A stretch of DNA of 29,389 nt from CAZLYX01 sp964563885 (GCA_964563885.1 CAZLYX010000024.1:1-29389); one strand, 5' to 3'; positions 7,807 to 15,326 are shown, counted from the stretch's first letter. Numbers and translations: made by a program. Notes: generated by a model not told the origin, from the sequence alone.

Positions 7807-7814
7807 TGAAACCA
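7773..7814 (+). repeat. Direct repeat copy 1 (3' end of dapF)
   Basis: These 42 bp covering the last codons of dapF, its stop and an out-of-context ATGAAACCA are repeated at 8354-8395 with only two differences (A/G at 7794 vs 8375, and at 7811 vs 8392). The two copies flank the GNAT gene. Confidence 0.9.
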
Positions 7815-7874
7815 TATTTTCTAAATGTAAGCACTAGTTTTTTATCAAAAAATTCTTAAAAATACAGTGTTAGT

Positions 7875-8300
7875 ATGAAAGTAAATGTTATGGATATTAA
7901 ATATAAAATTAATGCGCCAATAAGCACCGAGCATTTTATTGATTTATTGACACGTTCTACACTGGGTGAGCGCCGGCCTCTAGAAGATAAGAAATGCATC
8001 GAAGGTATGATTTCAAATAGCAACCTTATCATCAGCGCATGGGAAAATGATAACTTGATTGGCATTGCACGATCTGTAACAGATTTTCATTATGCTTGTT
8101 ATCTTTCTGATTTGGCTGTAAGTAAGTCTTACCAAAAAAAAGGCATTGGAAAGCAATTGCAAATAATGACTCAAGAACAACTGGGTCCAAAATGTAAAAT
8201 TATTCTCATAGCAGCACCAGCTGCCAATGAATATTATGAACATTTAGGTTTTACTAATAATCCACGCTGTTGGATGCTTGAACGGAATGCAAGTATTTAA
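7875..8300 (+). CDS. GNAT-family N-acetyltransferase, inserted gene
   Basis: 141 residues with a GNAT fold. Motif A is visible as LSDLAVSKSYQKKGIGKQL (residues 73-91; the Q-x-x-G-x-G acetyl-CoA pyrophosphate loop), followed by motif B in AAPAANEYYEHLGF. GNAT enzymes transfer acetyl from acetyl-CoA to an amine; the substrate cannot be read here. Start ATG 7875 is the longest; ATG 7890 (MDIKYKI) is an alternative and no strong ribosome binding site is seen for either. The gene lies between two near-identical copies of the dapF 3' end, in a place where dapF and the DUF484 gene would otherwise overlap. It therefore looks like a later insertion, possibly brought by DUS-mediated transformation (inference). 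Confidence 0.85.
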   Translation: MKVNVMDIKYKINAPISTEHFIDLLTRSTLGERRPLEDKKCIEGMISNSNLIISAWENDNLIGIARSVTDFHYACYLSDLAVSKSYQKKGIGKQLQIMTQEQLGPKCKIILIAAPAANEYYEHLGFTNNPRCWMLERNASI

Positions 8301-8353
8301 AATTTGTCATACAGCTGCTTATAATGAAGCTGCCTGCAAAGTAGATAATCCGT

Positions 8354-8395
8354 ACAAACAGTTTTTGAAGGGGAGTTGCAGTATTAATGAAGCCA
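8354..8395 (+). repeat. Direct repeat copy 2 (relic dapF tail before the DUF484 gene)
   Basis: The second copy of the dapF 3' end. It carries the dapF-derived stop, the ATG of the DUF484 gene (8387) and the GGGGAG ribosome binding site (about 8370-8375) that serves it, so translation signals were preserved. The copy outside the gene is a relic and encodes nothing itself. Confidence 0.9.
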
Positions 8396-9046
8396 CAAAA
8401 AATATTAGACTTTTTAAACACGCATCCTGATTTTTTAGCTGAACATGCTGAAACATTGGGTATTAGATTAAAAGATGACAAAGTGCGCTCTTTTGCACAA
8501 GGTCAAGTTGTGGCGTCGCGCATAAAAACAGAAAAAATGACTCAACGCATGGAAGATATGCTTGATGCTGCACAACGCAACCATATCACCATGCAACGGC
8601 TGCTCAAATTTGATTTGCGTTTGCTGCAAGCCAAGACATTAAATCAAGTTGTTAAGGCCGTATCGGCCAGTTTGAACGATGATTTTGGCTTGCCGTATTT
8701 TAGTTTCAAGCTCATCGTCACGCCAAAAATTAAAACTAAGCTACCTGAAAGCTTAAATTTACCTGAACATCTCAAGATAGCAGCAGAATGGAAAAAACTT
8801 AAACAACCAATCTGTTCTCAACAATTGAGCGCTGAAGCAAGAGCACTATTGCCCAATGATGTGATTTTGGAAAGCTTTTTGCAGCTGCCGCTTTGGTTTG
8901 GCAAGTACGTAGGCGGTGTACTATTGCTTGGACATCCTGATCCTCATCACTTTGCACCAGACTTACCCACTGAATATGTGCAGCGTTTGGCTGAAGCATT
9001 ATCAGCAGTATTGGCGCGTCTGACAGGTTGGCGGCATGACGACTGA
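8387..9046 (+). CDS. DUF484 family protein, GAF-like
   Basis: 219 residues. The N-terminal MKPQKILDFLNTHPDFLAEHAETL is the typical DUF484 opening (FL..HPDFF...). A helical linker (residues 45-75) and a GAF-like alpha/beta domain (about residues 80-215) with LPLWFGKYVGGVLLLGHPDP follow. DUF484 genes commonly sit between dapF and xerC in Proteobacteria; the molecular function is not established. Here no xerC follows: a membrane-protein gene overlaps the 3' end by 11 bases, indicating translational coupling. Its start codon and ribosome binding site lie inside the duplicated dapF tail. A DUS core (GCTACCTGAA, near 8743) is read in-frame as Leu-Pro-Glu. Confidence 0.88.
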   Translation: MKPQKILDFLNTHPDFLAEHAETLGIRLKDDKVRSFAQGQVVASRIKTEKMTQRMEDMLDAAQRNHITMQRLLKFDLRLLQAKTLNQVVKAVSASLNDDFGLPYFSFKLIVTPKIKTKLPESLNLPEHLKIAAEWKKLKQPICSQQLSAEARALLPNDVILESFLQLPLWFGKYVGGVLLLGHPDPHHFAPDLPTEYVQRLAEALSAVLARLTGWRHDD

Positions 9047-9638
9047 TTTAAACTTGTGGTTTCTAGCTACTTATATTACGATTTTTTTCGTACTTAGCTT
9101 TCGTGCTCGCCAATTTCAATGGCTATGGGGCAGCATTCTTCTTTGGCTTGGATTTGGGTTAATCGGCTCGCGCCTATTGCCTGGTATTTGGGGCATTACT
9201 CACATCAGCACCTTATACATGCCGCAGCTTTATATTGTGTTGGCAAGCGTATTTTTCTTTATGTACGAATGGAGAAAGTTGCCACAAAAAGGATGGTATA
9301 AAACCCGCAGTGGCAATGTTTTATTAAGCTTATTTGCAGTGAGTGGTGTATTAATGCATTTGGCTTATGTAAGCTTATTAATTTTGATTTGGATGATGTT
9401 TCCGGGTGGGGTCACGCCTTATGTTTTCCCAGCCGTATTAGAGCTATACATATTTAATCCAATTTATTGGATGATGGCGCAGTTTTTAATCATCATTTTA
9501 TTTTATTTGCACCGCACCAGAGTCTGCCATCAGCCAGCCAACCAATTCAGCTTTACTCAACTACAAGGCGGTGTGCTGCTTGCTTTATGCTTTCAGGTAG
9601 CTTTTGTGATTGCAAGTCTTGTACGCTTTGGCATATAA
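9036..9638 (+). CDS. Integral membrane protein, unknown function
   Basis: 200 residues, with about six hydrophobic segments (roughly residues 5-22, 27-47, 60-76, 95-120, 140-160 and 178-197) and short charged loops, so an inner-membrane protein. I do not recognise the family. It overlaps the DUF484 gene by 11 bases (ATGACGACTGA overlap) and is therefore probably translated with it. A DUS core near 9594 is read in-frame as Phe-Gln-Val-Ala-Phe. No catalytic motif is visible. Confidence 0.8.
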   Translation: MTTDLNLWFLATYITIFFVLSFRARQFQWLWGSILLWLGFGLIGSRLLPGIWGITHISTLYMPQLYIVLASVFFFMYEWRKLPQKGWYKTRSGNVLLSLFAVSGVLMHLAYVSLLILIWMMFPGGVTPYVFPAVLELYIFNPIYWMMAQFLIIILFYLHRTRVCHQPANQFSFTQLQGGVLLALCFQVAFVIASLVRFGI

Positions 9639-9670
9639 CTTTAAGTTATGAAGACTAAAGAATATAATCT

Positions 9671-9699
9671 TTGGCTTTCTAGTAGTCTGAATGTAGTAT
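9671..9699 (+). promoter_or_regulatory. Candidate promoter of cysK
   Basis: TTGGCT (9671-9676) and TAGTAT (9694-9699) are 17 bp apart, just after the membrane-protein gene and about 40 bp before cysK. AGAGGA, about ten bases upstream of the ATG, is the ribosome binding site. Confidence 0.45.
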
Positions 9700-9737
9700 T
9701 AGTTCGTCTTAATTTTAAATAAGAGGAAAACAAACTC

Positions 9738-10670
9738 ATGAAAATCGCCCACAGCATCACTGATCTTATTGGTAATACACCGTTAGTAGAATTAAATCGC
9801 TTATCTGCTGGATTGCCAGCACGTGTGGTTGCAAAACTAGAATTTTTTAATCCTGGCAGCAGCGTCAAAGATCGTATTGCAGAAGCCATGATTGCAGAAG
9901 CAGAAAAAAGCAGCAAAATTAACGCAAACAGTGTGATTGTAGAAGCCACTAGCGGCAATACAGGCATTGGATTGGCCATGGTGTGTGCGGCGCGTGGATA
10001 TAAGTTAATTATCACCATGCCCGAGAGCATGAGTAAAGAGCGAAAAATGCTGTTGCGTGCTTTTGGTGCAGAGTTGATTCTTACTCCAGCCGCAGAAGGT
10101 ATGACTGGTGCAATTGCTAAAGCAGAAGAATTGGTAGCCGCAAACCCTAATACTTATTTTATGCCAGCTCAGTTTGACAACATCGCCAACCCACAAGTAC
10201 ACCGTGAAACTACAGCTGAAGAAATCTGGCGTGATACCGATGGTACAGTTGATATTTTTGTTGCTGGCGTGGGCACTGGTGGCACGATAACTGGCGTGGG
10301 CGAAGTATTAAAAGAGAAAAAACCTTCTGTACAAATTATTGCTGTAGAGCCAGAGGCGTCAGCTGTTTTGAGTGGCGGCCCAAAAGGCCCGCATCCGATT
10401 CAAGGCCTTGGTGCTGGCTTCGTACCAAGCATATTAAACACAGAGGTTTACGATAGTATTATTCAAGCACCCAATGATGTCGCCTTCTCTACCGCCAGGG
10501 CATTAGCTGCACAAGAAGGCATTTTAGTGGGCATCTCTTCAGGTGCTGCTGTATGGGCGGCGTTAGAATTGGCGAAAAAACCAGAAAATGCTGGCAAGTT
10601 GATTGTGGTGTTGATTCCATCTTATGGCGAGCGCTACTTATCTACCCCGCTGTTTGCAGACTTAGTGTAA
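9738..10670 (+). CDS. cysK: Cysteine synthase A (O-acetylserine sulfhydrylase)
   Basis: A PLP enzyme that makes L-cysteine from O-acetylserine and sulfide in the cytosol. 310 residues, normal length. The PLP lysine is Lys44 in NPGSSVKDRIAEAM. The substrate loop EATSGNTGIGLAMV, the phosphate-binding GVGTGGTITGVGEVLK and the C-terminal GISSGAAVWAAL are clear CysK signatures. It has its own probable promoter and is followed by a composite DUS hairpin, so it is likely a single-gene transcript. CysK rather than CysM is favoured by overall similarity; the two cannot be fully separated by eye. Confidence 0.94.
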   Translation: MKIAHSITDLIGNTPLVELNRLSAGLPARVVAKLEFFNPGSSVKDRIAEAMIAEAEKSSKINANSVIVEATSGNTGIGLAMVCAARGYKLIITMPESMSKERKMLLRAFGAELILTPAAEGMTGAIAKAEELVAANPNTYFMPAQFDNIANPQVHRETTAEEIWRDTDGTVDIFVAGVGTGGTITGVGEVLKEKKPSVQIIAVEPEASAVLSGGPKGPHPIQGLGAGFVPSILNTEVYDSIIQAPNDVAFSTARALAAQEGILVGISSGAAVWAALELAKKPENAGKLIVVLIPSYGERYLSTPLFADLV

Positions 10671-10695
10671 TCTCATCGGCAGCCAAATAATCAGC

Positions 10696-10739
10696 AGGCT
10701 ACCTGAAATCCGTTTTGAAACGGCGTTTTCAGGTAGCCT
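10696..10739. terminator. Composite DUS terminator with inner hairpin
   Basis: The outer 13-bp stem is made of facing DUS (10696-10708 with 10727-10739). The loop carries a second perfect hairpin CCGTTT/AAACGG (10710-10723). It ends cysK. Confidence 0.8.
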
Positions 10740-10843
10740 TTCTATATTGGCAGCTCATGGGTTGTGTGATAATGTTGCGATTAGCTTCAAAATACAACCG
10801 TTTACTGTACAAAATATGGTGTACTTCCACAAAGATGATTATA

Positions 10844-11338
10844 ATGAAGACCATGAAAAAACACATTCCCCTTTTATTCAGTCTGGTTCTATTAACCGGC
10901 TGTAGTTCTATTTATATTCCCAAGTTAGTGGAAGTACCACTGCGACCGACCAATGTTAAGACTACGCCTGATAACCAAAGCAGCAACTTGGAGTCTACAC
11001 ATTGGGTAGACGTATCAAAAATTCGTGATGAAGCAACACGTCTGAGCTATGAAGTAAGCCAAAACAAGCTAACTAAAGTACAAGCAGCACAATATTTAAA
11101 CCGTTTCCGCACCAGACAAGTTGGCCGCAATACAGTAGACGACAGCATGTATGAAGTGTATCTGCGCTCTGCAGTAGATAGCCAGCGTGGTGAAATTACA
11201 ACAGCTCAATCTAAACTCTATATTCAAAATGCGCTGCGTGGTTGGCAACAGCGTTGGCCTAATATGAAAAATAAACCCGACAATCCAGCGTTTACTAACT
11301 TTCTGATGGAAGTGATGGACATGAAACCTTTGCAATAA
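10844..11338 (+). CDS. Lipoprotein of unknown function
   Basis: About 164 residues starting MKTMKKHIPLLFSLVLLTGCSS. The lipobox LLTGC gives a lipid-anchored protein. The mature part is hydrophilic and helical, with KIRDEATRLSYEVSQNKLTKVQAAQYLNRFRTRQVG and a C-terminal WQQRWPNMKNKPDNPAFTNFLMEVM. I do not recognise the family. The longer frame from 10715 starts at a non-ATG codon inside the cysK terminator and is rejected. ATG 10844 and ATG 10853 are both possible; the ribosome binding site is weak for each. It is closed by a DUS hairpin. It may sit in the outer membrane, since LolA is encoded nearby (inference). Confidence 0.75.
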   Translation: MKTMKKHIPLLFSLVLLTGCSSIYIPKLVEVPLRPTNVKTTPDNQSSNLESTHWVDVSKIRDEATRLSYEVSQNKLTKVQAAQYLNRFRTRQVGRNTVDDSMYEVYLRSAVDSQRGEITTAQSKLYIQNALRGWQQRWPNMKNKPDNPAFTNFLMEVMDMKPLQ

Positions 11339-11358
11339 ACCATTGGTTTGGGTTAAAT

Positions 11359-11398
11359 GTTTAAAGGCTACCTGAAAATATTCAGGTAGCCTTTAAAC
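11359..11398. terminator. DUS inverted-repeat terminator, 18-bp stem
   Basis: 11359-11376 pairs perfectly with 11381-11398 around a four-base loop and ends the lipoprotein gene at 10844-11338. Confidence 0.85.
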
Positions 11399-11526
11399 CA
11401 TCCACAAAATATTGCGCGGCAATATAACAATATAATAAGTGTCCATCATTGTAAAAATACTTTCAGATCTAAAACATCATCGCTATAAATCGGTATACTC
11501 TCTATATCTAGCAACGAGGTTTTATC

Positions 11527-12018
11527 ATGAACAAAACTATATCTGTAATCGCTTTCGCCGCCCTATTCCTTAGCGCTTGCTCTGCTGGCACTCCTGGCAT
11601 GTCAGTTGGTGTTGGCATTGGTAGCAGCATTGGTAGCCATGTTGGTTTAGGCACTTCTTTAAATATTCCCATCAGTTTTGATAAAAAACAACCGAGCACG
11701 CAATCAACCAGTGGGCTGAAAGTGATTGAAGAGCAAATCGTTACCTACTTTGATGCTCAAGGTCAAACCAGTAGCTCAGCAGTAAGCGGTGGCTTTTATC
11801 GCCAACTCATTAGCAAGCGTAATAATGAATATGTGGTTCAAGATTTTTATCATGACAACGCTGTGAAACGTACTGACCCCTACACTCTAACTCGTGATAA
11901 ATTAATGACTTTTAAAACCCATCCAGCTGATGGCACACTTGCTGTCTACGCGTATAACGGTAACTTAATGCAACAACAGGTTTATCGAAATGGTAAGCTT
12001 ATTAGCGCCAATTATTAA
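11527..12018 (+). CDS. Lipoprotein with Gly-rich N-terminus, unknown function
   Basis: 163 residues. The signal peptide MNKTISVIAFAALFLSAC has lipobox LSAC. The mature N-terminus is a Gly/Ser/Val-rich stretch (GMSVGVGIGSSIGSHVGLGT) that could insert or pack against a membrane, followed by a beta-rich domain with alternating polar and hydrophobic residues (VIEEQIVTYFDAQGQT, GFYRQLISKRNNEYVVQDFY, LAVYAYNGNLMQQQVYRNG). No family is recognised; the end of the chain recalls repeating strand-turn motifs. GAGG seven bases upstream supports the start. A possible -10 (TATACT, 11494-11499) lies upstream without a clear -35. A DUS hairpin follows. Confidence 0.75.
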   Translation: MNKTISVIAFAALFLSACSAGTPGMSVGVGIGSSIGSHVGLGTSLNIPISFDKKQPSTQSTSGLKVIEEQIVTYFDAQGQTSSSAVSGGFYRQLISKRNNEYVVQDFYHDNAVKRTDPYTLTRDKLMTFKTHPADGTLAVYAYNGNLMQQQVYRNGKLISANY

Positions 12019-12035
12019 GCAACAAGCAGCTACAT

Positions 12036-12074
12036 ATAAATAGGCTACCTGAATGTTTCAGGTAGCCTATTTAT
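12036..12074. terminator. DUS inverted-repeat terminator
   Basis: An 18-bp perfect stem (12036-12053 with 12057-12074) and three-base loop between the convergent lipoprotein and rubredoxin genes; it can end both. Confidence 0.85.
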
Positions 12075-12098
12075 AATTAAATCTATGAATAAACAACG

Positions 12099-12269
12099 TT
12101 ATATAACAAAATCCAGCAAATAAAACTCATCTTTTCCAACATCACATTCAGGGCAACGCCAATCTTCTGGAATGTCTTCAAATCTAGTGCCGGGCGCTAA
12201 ACCATGTTCTGGATCGCCTACATCTTCATCGTAAATCCAACCGCAAGGGCCACACATATATTGTGCCAT
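12099..12269 (-). CDS. Rubredoxin
   Basis: A 56-residue iron protein with one Fe(Cys)4 centre that carries single electrons in the cytosol. Both ligand pairs are visible: CGPCGWIYDEDVGDP at residues 6-20 and CPEC at residues 39-42, with the conserved APGTRFEDIPEDW before the second pair. Length matches typical rubredoxins. AAGGA about seven to eight bases before ATG supports the start. It lies 39 bp after the acyl-CoA-dehydrogenase-like gene in the same direction, so the two are probably co-transcribed, which suggests that rubredoxin exchanges electrons with that flavoprotein (inference). It is shorter than usual ORF cut-offs and easy to miss. Confidence 0.93.
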   Translation of the reverse strand: MAQYMCGPCGWIYDEDVGDPEHGLAPGTRFEDIPEDWRCPECDVGKDEFYLLDFVI

Positions 12270-12308
12270 CACTTATTCCTTCTGGTTCTCTAATCAATTA
12301 GGATTAAT

Positions 12309-13403
12309 TTAAATCGCTTCTAATGCCGCAATTTCTTTGCGTAAATGCTTCAAAGCAGGCGTGACAATCGCCACAAACATGGCTTCGCGCATACGGCGCT
12401 GGGCTGGGCTGCGCATTAAGTAACCTTTAGCACCTGCGTGTAAAGCCGCTGATTGTGAAGCAGCCAAAGTAAGCTCGGAGCCTAGCGCCCGCAGTTTTAA
12501 TGTACCCAGCGCATCAGGCTTGTTTTCCCACACTAAACGGCTTAAGTGCTCGGTTTGCGCCATTACAGAATCTAACTGAGCTCGAATATCGCCAAAGCTG
12601 TGGTCTAAATACTGATTCACTTCAGCACTGCTCACATTGGCCATGCGGATTACGCCTAAGCAGCCATCGATTACGCCCGCGCCTATGCCCATTTGTGACA
12701 AAACAAACCCTGTTTTTATTTTTTGAACGTAGCCAGTAAATTCATGTTCATCAGCCAATAAGTCGTCACTTTTAATCAATACGTTTACATAGCGCGCGCT
12801 AAATGTGCGTGTGCCTTCTAGTGCGCAAAATTCAGGACAATCATGCAAGGAAAGGTTTTCCATTTGGCCGTTGGAAACAAACATGATGTAACCACCATCT
12901 TCAAGCTGCGCAGAAGAAGCCCAAACATGGTTTTCTCCAATATTCGATACCCAAGGCAGCGAGCCATTAACGACATAACCGCCCTCCACTTTTTGCGCTT
13001 GCAATAAGTGTTTTTCAATTTTAGCCAAATGCTTAACCATGTTCGACAAACCTGTCCCAGCCAATACATTACCTTGTAACACATCTTTCAGGTAGCGCTG
13101 ACGCACAGCTTCGCGGCCACTTTGATGTAAATACCATGCACACGCAGTTTGACACCACGCGCTAAATGCCGTGGCGCCACATTCCGCGCCAACCGCACGC
13201 AACACTTCAATTTGGGTAAACATGCCCAAGCCGTTACCACCTTCAGCTTCAGTACCCACAGAAGCATAGCCGCCGATAGCACCTAATTCGCGCATAAATG
13301 TTTCGGGATATAAACCTTCCTGGTCTATTTTGTCCACCAAAGGGCGCAACTGTTGTTTCACCAAATCGCGCACATTTTGAACCAGCTCAGTTTGGTCTAC
13401 CAT
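12309..13403 (-). CDS. Acyl-CoA-dehydrogenase-like flavoprotein
   Basis: 364 residues with the acyl-CoA dehydrogenase fold: N-terminal helical domain (VRDLVKQQLRPLVDKIDQEGLYPETFMRELGAIG), central beta domain with VEGGYVVNGSLPWVSNIGENHVWA, and C-terminal helices ending in AAKGYLMRSPAQRRMREAMF-type sequence (written LHAGAKGYLMRSPAQRRMRE). Two standard motifs are missing. The TEPxAGSD loop is replaced by AGTGLSN, and the YEGT segment with the catalytic Glu of medium-chain enzymes is replaced by FVAIVTPALKHL. It may therefore not be a beta-oxidation enzyme; flavin monooxygenases and other oxidoreductases share this fold. AAGGAAG upstream of ATG 13403 sets the start; a 16-residue longer frame is rejected. 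A rubredoxin follows and an AhpD-like gene precedes. Confidence 0.85.
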   Translation of the reverse strand: MVDQTELVQNVRDLVKQQLRPLVDKIDQEGLYPETFMRELGAIGGYASVGTEAEGGNGLGMFTQIEVLRAVGAECGATAFSAWCQTACAWYLHQSGREAVRQRYLKDVLQGNVLAGTGLSNMVKHLAKIEKHLLQAQKVEGGYVVNGSLPWVSNIGENHVWASSAQLEDGGYIMFVSNGQMENLSLHDCPEFCALEGTRTFSARYVNVLIKSDDLLADEHEFTGYVQKIKTGFVLSQMGIGAGVIDGCLGVIRMANVSSAEVNQYLDHSFGDIRAQLDSVMAQTEHLSRLVWENKPDALGTLKLRALGSELTLAASQSAALHAGAKGYLMRSPAQRRMREAMFVAIVTPALKHLRKEIAALEAI

Positions 13404-13473
13404 AAAACACTTCCTTATTATTAAATAATGATGTGTTTGCATCAACTGCATTTACATCACTATTATTAAAATA

Positions 13474-13514
13474 ACGTTCAGGTAGCCTTTTAAATATTTA
13501 GGCTACCTGAACGT
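13474..13514. terminator. DUS inverted-repeat hairpin between the AhpD-like and flavoprotein genes
   Basis: A 15-bp perfect stem (13474-13488 with 13500-13514), 11-base A/T loop, starting six bases after the stop codon of the AhpD-like gene. It should end or reduce transcription before the flavoprotein gene. Confidence 0.8.
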
Positions 13515-13519
13515 ATGGC

Positions 13520-14062
13520 TTAAGCGTAAGTTTGCAACTCAGGATTAATGCTACAACGTGCCAAGTTATTAGAATAATTACATAGCGTTGCTAAAGCGAT
13601 TCCCAACACTACTTCTAAAGCTTGTTGTTCATCATAACCAACATCAAAAAATGCTTGTAACTCTTCATCCGATACATTGCCTTTATTAGCCATTATCGCT
13701 TGAGTAAACAAAGCCAAACGGTTGAGCTTACTATCTTCCAAAGCCGCAGTATTGCGCAAAGCTTCAATTGCTTCTGGCTCAAGCAGTTTCATTTTAGTGC
13801 TCAACGCTGTGTGCCCTGCTTTACAAAAACCACATTCATTCAGCACCGCTGCGGTGATTTGTACCACTTCACGCTCACCACCGCTTAAATTTGTTTTAGT
13901 ATTTAATGCGCCAACATCTTGATACATCGCTAAAGCAGAGGGAGAGTTAGCCAATACACCAATCAAATTAGGCAAAAAACCATTGTTTTTTAACGCAGTT
14001 GCTACCCGAATTTTTGCCGCTTCAGGTGCAGTTTCAACAGTGTGTACGGTTACTCGAGCCAT
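13520..14062 (-). CDS. Carboxymuconolactone decarboxylase/AhpD-like protein
   Basis: 180 residues, all-helical CMD family. The redox-active motif LNECGFCKAGHTAL (CxxC followed by His three residues later, around residues 76-85) is the AhpD-type catalytic site, which marks the alkylhydroperoxidase branch rather than true decarboxylases. It probably reduces peroxides or acts as a disulfide reductase in the cytosol (family knowledge; partner unknown). AAGGA about ten bases before ATG supports the start. It precedes an acyl-CoA-dehydrogenase-like flavoprotein and a rubredoxin on the same strand, with a DUS hairpin in between. It is divergent from aroC. Confidence 0.88.
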   Translation of the reverse strand: MARVTVHTVETAPEAAKIRVATALKNNGFLPNLIGVLANSPSALAMYQDVGALNTKTNLSGGEREVVQITAAVLNECGFCKAGHTALSTKMKLLEPEAIEALRNTAALEDSKLNRLALFTQAIMANKGNVSDEELQAFFDVGYDEQQALEVVLGIALATLCNYSNNLARCSINPELQTYA

Positions 14063-14231
14063 GATATTTATCCTTGTGCTTACTGTATTTAAAGTGTATC
14101 TATTATATTGCAGTTTATTAACAAATCAAAAGAACATGAAATACTTAGCATAGAACCAAACGTTATATAGATTTAAAGCAGATATTTTATGCTAAACTTA
14201 CAGCCGATTTAGACAGACTTTGGATACCATT

Positions 14232-15326
14232 ATGGCAGGCAATACTTTCGGGCAAATTTTCACTGTAACCACCTTTGGCGAAAGCCACGGCCCTGCAATT
14301 GGCTGCATTATTGACGGCTGTCCGCCAGGCATGACGTTAAGTGCTGCCGATTTGCAAACTGATCTAGATCGCCGTAAGCCTGGCACCAGCCGCCATGTCA
14401 CCCAACGCCGTGAAGCCGACGAAGTTGAAATTCTTTCAGGTGTATTTGAAGGCAAAACCACAGGTACACCTATTGGGCTGCTCATTCGTAACACTGATCA
14501 ACGCAGCAAAGATTATGGCAATATTGCCGAGCAATTTCGCCCGGGCCATGCCGACTATACATACTGGCACAAATACGGTATCCGTGATTATCGTGGCGGC
14601 GGCCGTTCTTCTGCTCGAGAAACAGCCGTGCGGGTGGCAGCTGGGGCAGTGGCTAAAAAATGGCTACATGAACATTTTGGCATAGAAATAATCGCTTACG
14701 TTACCCAAGTTGGTGAACAAGAAATTGCTTTTGAAGGTTATGAGCACATTGACAACAACCCTTTTTTCGCTGCAAATGTTTCACAAATCAATGCGCTTGA
14801 AGGCTATATGGACAGTATTCGTAAATCATTAGACAGCGTGGGCGCTAAGCTTGCTATTGAAGCGCGCCATGTGCCTGTTGGCTTAGGTGAGCCAATCTTT
14901 GATCGACTTGATGCCGACATCGCCCATGCCATGATGAGTATTAATGCCGTTAAAGGCGTAGAAATTGGTGCAGGTTTTAGCTGTGTGGCGCAGCGGGGTA
15001 GCGAACACGGCGACGAACTTACACCACAAGGCTTCCAAACCAACTATTCCGGCGGTGTTTTAGGCGGCATCAGCACTGGCCAAGATATTAGCGTTAATAT
15101 TGCCATTAAGCCGACCAGCAGCATTGCGACTGCCCGAAACTCTATTAACATTGATGGTAATCCAATTTCAATCGCAACTCATGGCCGTCATGATCCTTGT
15201 GTAGGTTTACGTGCCGCACCAATTGCCGAAGCCATGTTGGCTTTGGTATTGATTGATCACGCTTTACGTCATCGCGCTCAAAATGCAGATGTACTCGTGA
15301 ATACTCCAGATATTGCAAAACGTTAA
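14232..15326 (+). CDS. aroC: Chorismate synthase
   Basis: The last step of the shikimate pathway: converts 5-enolpyruvylshikimate-3-phosphate to chorismate using reduced FMN. 364 residues. Start MAGNTFGQIFTVTTFGESHG is the standard neisserial N-terminus; an upstream in-frame TTG (14220) is rejected. Signatures GESHGPAIGCIIDGCPPG, RRKPGTSRHVTQRREADEVEILSGVFEGKTTGTPI, RPGHADYTY, YRGGGRSSARETAVRVAAGAVAKK and GRHDPCVGLRAAPIAEAM are all intact. The Shine-Dalgarno is weak. It is followed by an imperfect DUS hairpin. In Neisseria aroC and the ProQ gene are neighbours; here an alkaline phosphatase lies between. Confidence 0.97.
   Translation: MAGNTFGQIFTVTTFGESHGPAIGCIIDGCPPGMTLSAADLQTDLDRRKPGTSRHVTQRREADEVEILSGVFEGKTTGTPIGLLIRNTDQRSKDYGNIAEQFRPGHADYTYWHKYGIRDYRGGGRSSARETAVRVAAGAVAKKWLHEHFGIEIIAYVTQVGEQEIAFEGYEHIDNNPFFAANVSQINALEGYMDSIRKSLDSVGAKLAIEARHVPVGLGEPIFDRLDADIAHAMMSINAVKGVEIGAGFSCVAQRGSEHGDELTPQGFQTNYSGGVLGGISTGQDISVNIAIKPTSSIATARNSINIDGNPISIATHGRHDPCVGLRAAPIAEAMLALVLIDHALRHRAQNADVLVNTPDIAKR

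Noticed and set aside
7771..8395. Insertion sequence or transposon around the GNAT gene
   Set aside because: No transposase and no terminal inverted repeats; the 42-bp repeats are gene-derived and too long for a target-site duplication.
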